From CAZYWA01 sp964650975 [NCBI: uncultured bacterium] (GTDB taxonomy: Bacteria > JADJOY01): a DNA stretch of 10,580 nt. The notes below the pieces were generated by a model, which saw nothing but the letters and a program-made list of their open reading frames with translations, was not told the origin of the DNA and ran no database searches. The stretch spans positions 1 through 10,580 of the forward strand of contig CAZYWA010000250.1 in the NCBI GenBank assembly GCA_964650975.1. The letters are read 5' to 3'. A program made the position numbers and the translations under genes. How positions within the stretch are numbered: the stretch's first letter is position 1; the number at the start of each line of letters is the position of its first letter. This document shows, piece after piece, positions 6,924-10,580 of this stretch.

Positions 6924-8063
6924 TCACTCGCCCGCCGGGATGCCGAGCGCGGCGCGATAGACGGCGCGCGTCCCGAGAGCGGTCGCTCGCCACGTGAATT
7001 GCGAAGCGCGCGCGCGACCCAGAGAGCCGAGCCGTGCGCGTGTAGCCGGATCGGCCAGCAGCTCGAGTACCGCGCGCCCGAGGCCGCCGCGCTCACCGGT
7101 GCTCGTCAATCGCGCCGCGTCGCCCGCTACCTCGACTAGCGCCGGGATCGCGTAACCGACCACCGGCGTGCCGCGAGCCATCGCCTCCAGCACGGTGAGA
7201 CCGAACCCCTCGTCGCGCGAAGGATGCACCAGCATCGCGGCGCCACGGTAGAGCTCGTCGAGGCGCTGCTCGGAGACGGTTCCCAGCCAGCGCACCTGGC
7301 GCTCGATCCCGAGCGAGCGCGCCAGCGTCTCGAGCGGTCGCGCGAAGCGCGGGTCGTGGTTGCCGCACAAGACGAGCGGATGCTGCTCTCGAACCTGCGC
7401 GGGAAGGGCCGCGAACTCGCGCAGCCAGCCTTCCACGTTCTTGTAGGGATCGAGGCGCCCGACGTAAAGCAACGCACCCGCGAGCGATGGGCTCGTTTCC
7501 CTGCCCTCTCTGGCCGGAACCTCGACACCGTTCGGCACCACGTCGACCGGTCCACGCAGCCAGGAATGCGCGCGCAACGCCTCGGCGGTGGACCGCGACA
7601 CCGCGATGATGCGGTCGGCGCGTCGCAGGATCGCGCGCAGCGGAAGCTTGGTCGCGAAGAACGCGCGCCAGGCGCCGCGCGCCTGCGGCGTCCGGCCGGT
7701 GCTGGTCCACGGGATCAGGTCGTGCACCGTCACCACGGTCCGGTAGCCGCGGTGAAACGGCGAGGTCAGGAAGCTCGGCACGTGCAACAGGTCGAGTCCC
7801 CGGCCCGCGAGCTCGCTCGGCGTTCCGAGCCAGTCCTGGATCCCGAGGAGCTTTCCGCCGAGCACGACGGTCTCGACGTCCCGTGCCGACGGCACCGAGA
7901 GCACGAGCTCGTCGCGCGCCGCCATCCCGCCGAAGAGCAGCACGTAGCGTTCGGGCCCGTCGAGGGCTAGCAACTCGCGGATCAGCGACTGCGTGTAGCG
8001 CCCGACCCCGTCGGCCCGGCCGCTGCGAATCCAGCGTGCGTCGAGCGCGATGGTCGGGCTCAT
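6924..8063 (-). CDS. GT4 family glycosyltransferase (second of the tandem trio)
   Basis: This is a GT-B fold retaining glycosyltransferase (379 aa). It opens with IALDARWIRSGRADGVGRYT (5-24), which resembles the start of the other two tandem GT4 proteins. TVHDLIPW (112-119), RIIAVSRSTAEAL (151-163), VVPNGVEVP (175-183), YVGRLDPYKNVEGWL (200-214) and GFGLTVLEAMARGTPVV (286-302) follow. The EX7E pair is E285 and E293. The ATG at 8063 overlaps the upstream stop as ATGA (8060-8063). No clear Shine-Dalgarno is present, so translation probably depends on re-initiation. The longer open frame reaching 8306 reads the upstream gene in another frame and was trimmed. With its two neighbours it appears to be a duplicated and diverged set, each copy probably forming a different linkage. 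The substrate is unknown. Confidence 0.93.
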   Translation of the reverse strand: MSPTIALDARWIRSGRADGVGRYTQSLIRELLALDGPERYVLLFGGMAARDELVLSVPSARDVETVVLGGKLLGIQDWLGTPSELAGRGLDLLHVPSFLTSPFHRGYRTVVTVHDLIPWTSTGRTPQARGAWRAFFATKLPLRAILRRADRIIAVSRSTAEALRAHSWLRGPVDVVPNGVEVPAREGRETSPSLAGALLYVGRLDPYKNVEGWLREFAALPAQVREQHPLVLCGNHDPRFARPLETLARSLGIERQVRWLGTVSEQRLDELYRGAAMLVHPSRDEGFGLTVLEAMARGTPVVGYAIPALVEVAGDAARLTSTGERGGLGRAVLELLADPATRARLGSLGRARASQFTWRATALGTRAVYRAALGIPAGE

Positions 8064-9181
8064 GCCACGGCGTTGAAGAGATCGAGGTAGAGCGTCACCA
8101 GCCGGCTCGCTGCTTGCGCCTCGTTCCAGCGCGCGGCGCGTTCCAGCCCGCGGCGGCCCAGCTCGTCGGCGAGCGCGGGATCGTCGAGCAGACGGGTCAT
8201 CGCCTGGGCGATGACGTCCACGTCGAGCGGATCGACGTAGAGCGCCGCGTCTCCGGCCACCTCCGGCAGCGCACCGGCGCGAGACGCGATCACCGCCGTC
8301 CCGCACGCCATGGCTTCGAGCACCGGTAGCCCGAAACCCTCGGTGATCGAAGGAAAGACCAGCGCGCGTGCATCTTGCAGCAGCTCTACCAGGTCGGATT
8401 GCGGTACCCGGCCGGTGAAGCGCACTCGGTCGCCCAGGCCGAGCGCCCGCGCATGCGACTCGAGCCCTTCGGTCGACCAGCCGTGCGGTCCCACGACGGC
8501 GAGATCGACGGGTCCCTCGCTCCGCGGTGCGAGACGCCCGAACGCGTCGAGCAAGCGATCGAGGTTCTTCTTCGGCTCCCGGACGCCGACGAACACGAAG
8601 AAACGCTCGTGAATCCCGTAGCGGGCGGCGGCGCGCTGGGACGCTCGGTGGGTGCCGTCACGAGGTCGAAAATCGGCCGTGACCCAGTTCGGGAACACCT
8701 CGATGTCGTCGGGAGAGATGCGGAAGCGCTCCAGGACGTCGCGCCGGGTGTGCTCGGACGGCGCCACGATCCGGTCGGCCGCGCGCAACGCCGGCCCCGT
8801 GAAGAGCCGGAAGAAGGCCGAGTGCTTCCATGGCACGGCGCCGGGAATGCGCAGCGGCACCAGATCGTGGACCGTGACCACGCGCAGCCCGCGGAAGCCG
8901 AGCGGCAGCTCGAAGTTCGCGAGGCCGTGGTAGAGGTCGATCCGGTCGCGCCGCAGCACGCCTGGCAGCCGGAGATTGGTCCACACGATCCGGCTTTCCC
9001 CGGCCACCACGCGAACTCGAAAGTTCTCCGGCAGCTCGGGAACCTCGACCTCCCGGTCGGTGTAGAGGACGTACTCGTTCCCCGCGTCGTGGCGCGTGAG
9101 CGCCTCGATCACGCGGCGCGTGTAGATCCCGAGCCCCGTCGAGTCGCCGAACCCGAGCCGTGCGTCGATGCCGATCCGCAT
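8060..9181 (-). CDS. GT4 family glycosyltransferase (first of the tandem trio)
   Basis: This is a GT-B fold retaining glycosyltransferase (373 aa) of the mannosyltransferase-like GT4 group. It opens with MRIGIDARLGFGDSTGLGIY and carries VVTVHDLVPLRIPG (101-114), RIVAPSEHTRRDV (137-149), VFVGVREPKKNLDRLLDAF (196-214), FTGRVPQSDL (255-264) and PSITEGFGLPVLEAMACGTA (277-296). The EX7E motif has E281 and E289. The lysine pair in EPKKN is where GT4 enzymes bind donor phosphate. The start ATG lies 22 nt after the GT2 gene with no strong Shine-Dalgarno, and the stop overlaps the next gene as ATGA. Length is normal and no motif is missing. Sugar specificity cannot be inferred. Confidence 0.94.
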   Translation of the reverse strand: MRIGIDARLGFGDSTGLGIYTRRVIEALTRHDAGNEYVLYTDREVEVPELPENFRVRVVAGESRIVWTNLRLPGVLRRDRIDLYHGLANFELPLGFRGLRVVTVHDLVPLRIPGAVPWKHSAFFRLFTGPALRAADRIVAPSEHTRRDVLERFRISPDDIEVFPNWVTADFRPRDGTHRASQRAAARYGIHERFFVFVGVREPKKNLDRLLDAFGRLAPRSEGPVDLAVVGPHGWSTEGLESHARALGLGDRVRFTGRVPQSDLVELLQDARALVFPSITEGFGLPVLEAMACGTAVIASRAGALPEVAGDAALYVDPLDVDVIAQAMTRLLDDPALADELGRRGLERAARWNEAQAASRLVTLYLDLFNAVA

Positions 9182-9203
9182 GCGGAGTGCTCGAACGGAC
9201 GCG

Positions 9204-10223
9204 TCAAGTGCGTGCGTCGCGCCCCTCGACGAGCTCCTTCACGTAGTAGATCGGCTTCGACTGCGACTCGTGGTAGGTGCGCGCCAGCATCTCGGCCACC
9301 AGACCCATGCTGATGAACTGCACTCCCACCACGATCAGCATGACGTAGAGGAGCAGGATCGGACGGTTGGAGAGGCTCGCTCCGAACAGCACCCGCTGCA
9401 CCGTCAGCCACCCGGCACCGAGGAAGCCCAGTCCTCCGGAAACCACGCCCAGGAGCCCGAAGATCTGGATCGGCTTGGTCGAGTAGGACTCCATGAACTT
9501 GACGGTGATCAGGTCGAGCAGCACGCGGATGGTGCGGCCGATGCCGTACTTGGAGACTCCCGCGCGCCGCGCGCGGTGATTGACCGGCACCTCGCGGACC
9601 GTGACACCCATCCAGTTCGCCACGGCGGGGATGAAGCGATGGAGCTCGCCGTAGAGGTGCACCTCGCGGACCACCTCCGCGCGGAACGCCTTGAGCGTGC
9701 AGCCGTAATCGTGGAGGCTGACGCCGGTGACCCACGAGATCAGCCGGTTCGCGATCATCGAGGGCAAGCGCCGGCTCACGAACGGATCCTTCCGGTCGAG
9801 GCGCCAGCCGGCGACGATGTCGTAGCCCTCGTCGATGCCGGCCAGGAGCTTCGGAATGTCCTGGGGGTCGTTCTGCAGGTCCGCGTCCATGGTGATGATC
9901 ACGCGTCCGCGCGCGTGGTCGAACCCGGCGCTGAGCGCCGCGGTCTGACCGAAGTTCCTGCGCAGCAGCACGACCCGCGCCTCGCGCCGCTCGGCCGCGA
10001 TGCGCCGTAGTGCCTCGGCGGAACCGTCGCGCGATCCGTCGTCGACTAGGATCACCTCGAAGGTCTTGCCCTGGGCTCCGAGCGCCGACCAGACGTCGCT
10101 CGCGAGCGCCTCGACGTTCTCGATCTCGTTGTAGACCGGAATCACGACCGAGACCTCGGGCCGCTCCGCCGCGGTCGCCGGCGAAGCTTGCGCGGCCAGC
10201 GACGCTCGCACCACCTGAGTCAT
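9204..10223 (-). CDS. GT2 polyprenyl-phosphate glycosyltransferase (DPM1/GtrB-like) with two C-terminal membrane segments
   Basis: This family transfers a sugar from a nucleotide donor to undecaprenyl phosphate, giving a polyprenyl-phosphate sugar used on the outer face of the membrane. The 339-aa protein has the GT-A domain SVVIPVYNEIENV (25-37), ILVDDGSRDGS (58-68), RRNFGQTAALSAGFDHA (88-104), the DXD-type metal site in TMDADLQNDP (111-120) and HDYGCTLKAFR (171-181). RRAGVSKYGIGRTIRVLLDL (219-238) marks the GtrB/DPM-like subgroup. Two hydrophobic segments follow at about 252-275 and 288-312. The ATG at 10223 is chosen because AGGAGG (10230-10235) lies 6 nt upstream and the residues before the GT domain are then few. 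The open frame extends 72 codons further upstream, but that part is the preceding gene in another frame. The start overlaps the stop of the upstream gene (ATGA). No GT-C partner that would use the lipid-sugar is in the window. Confidence 0.94.
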   Translation of the reverse strand: MTQVVRASLAAQASPATAAERPEVSVVIPVYNEIENVEALASDVWSALGAQGKTFEVILVDDGSRDGSAEALRRIAAERREARVVLLRRNFGQTAALSAGFDHARGRVIITMDADLQNDPQDIPKLLAGIDEGYDIVAGWRLDRKDPFVSRRLPSMIANRLISWVTGVSLHDYGCTLKAFRAEVVREVHLYGELHRFIPAVANWMGVTVREVPVNHRARRAGVSKYGIGRTIRVLLDLITVKFMESYSTKPIQIFGLLGVVSGGLGFLGAGWLTVQRVLFGASLSNRPILLLYVMLIVVGVQFISMGLVAEMLARTYHESQSKPIYYVKELVEGRDART

Positions 10224-10580
10224 CTCGCCCCTCCTGCGCTCGCTGCGACGGACACCCGCGTGAGCCCGGGCCGGCCCGCCGCCACCCACGCTCCCAGCGC
10301 CCACGGCGCGAACGTCGCGGCTTCCGCGAGCACCAGCCAGGCCGTGTGGCCCACCCACGTGCGGTTGAGCGGCCACGCTCTCTCCACCGCCGGAATCACC
10401 CAGAGCGGCGACAGCACGCGGCCCGTACTGAGGGGCCAAGCGAGCGGGAGACCACGCCGGATGCCGGGATCGTCGGTGAAGAAATCGATCACGAGATGGC
10501 TGAGCACGGCGCCCAGGACCAGCGCCACGTCACGCTTCTCGAGCGGCCGGATCCTCGACCAGCACGCGAGGATTCCGAGC
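10220..10580 (-). CDS. DUF457/YdjM-like membrane-bound putative metal-dependent hydrolase, C-terminal part
   Basis: Only the last 119 residues are in the window; the frame stays open to the right edge, so the gene begins outside. The segment has hydrophobic stretches and the sequence VLSHLVIDFFTDDPGIRRG, followed by AWPLS. This resembles the second His/Asp-containing region of the DUF457 (YdjM) family, polytopic proteins annotated as LexA-regulated or metal-dependent hydrolases without proven function. A GTG at 10528 could be mistaken for a start, but the reading frame runs in from upstream without a stop and begins in mid-helix. The TGA overlaps the ATG of the GT2 gene, and that gene's Shine-Dalgarno lies inside this coding sequence, so both are one operon. 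Its role in polysaccharide synthesis is unknown. The family call rests on one motif and the membrane pattern. Confidence 0.6.
   Translation of the reverse strand, partial: LGILACWSRIRPLEKRDVALVLGAVLSHLVIDFFTDDPGIRRGLPLAWPLSTGRVLSPLWVIPAVERAWPLNRTWVGHTAWLVLAEAATFAPWALGAWVAAGRPGLTRVSVAASAGGAR
10230..10235 (-). promoter_or_regulatory. Strong ribosome binding site of the GT2 gene
   Basis: The minus strand reads AGGAGG, 6 nt before the ATG at 10223, inside the end of the upstream coding sequence. It fixes the GT2 start and is the best Shine-Dalgarno in the window; the following GT4 genes lack a comparable site. Confidence 0.8.

Noticed and set aside
5537-7096. Minus-strand open frame of 519 codons in another frame of the third tandem GT4
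   Set aside because: It overlaps a GT4 gene with clear motifs for most of its length, and its translation is Arg/Ala/Gly-rich without motifs.
8375-9313. Plus-strand open frame of 312 codons opposite the first tandem GT4
   Set aside because: It is antisense to a gene with a complete set of GT4 motifs. No recognisable protein family or ribosome binding context was seen.

Overview
The window holds a bacterial surface- or exopolysaccharide (EPS/capsule/O-antigen type) biosynthesis locus in very GC-rich DNA (about two thirds G+C judged by eye). All genes lie on the minus strand, so transcription runs from high to low coordinates. Strong G/C third-codon preference, a LepB-type signal peptidase I and a polytopic WcaJ/WbaP-type initiating transferase fit a high-GC Gram-negative-like bacterium (for example Myxococcota, Gemmatimonadota, Acidobacteriota or an uncultured relative). 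The taxon cannot be fixed from the sequence alone.

The right-hand transcription unit (10580 down to 5815) contains five genes: the C-terminal part of a membrane-bound DUF457/YdjM-like protein; a GT2 polyprenyl-phosphate glycosyltransferase (DPM1/GtrB-like) with two C-terminal membrane segments; and three tandem GT4 (GT-B fold) glycosyltransferases. Most junctions are ATGA overlaps or gaps of a few bases, which indicates one translationally coupled operon.

A 435-bp gap (5380-5814) separates it from a second unit. The gap carries a good promoter candidate (TTGACG, 17-bp spacer, extended -10). After it comes a leader of roughly 215 nt with several inverted repeats. The last ones form two mutually exclusive hairpins, one of which would cover the Shine-Dalgarno sequence of the first gene.

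The left-hand unit (5379 down to 1) encodes a WbaZ-like GT4 glycosyltransferase; the phosphoglycosyl transferase that starts lipid-linked repeat-unit assembly on undecaprenyl phosphate; UDP-glucose 6-dehydrogenase; UDP-glucuronate decarboxylase; and the N-terminal 143 residues of a signal peptidase I. Ugd and Uxs together convert UDP-glucose to UDP-glucuronate and then UDP-xylose, so the polymer probably contains glucuronate and/or xylose. The initiating transferase loads the first sugar phosphate on the lipid and the GT4 enzymes extend it in the cytoplasm. The GT2 enzyme probably makes a polyprenyl-phosphate sugar for a side-chain decoration. No flippase, polymerase or export gene is visible, so these must lie outside the window.

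The gene content is recognisable polysaccharide machinery. I did not find a clearly new protein system. The most original signals are the structured, possibly switching leader upstream of the initiating genes and the signal peptidase placed at the end of the sugar operon.
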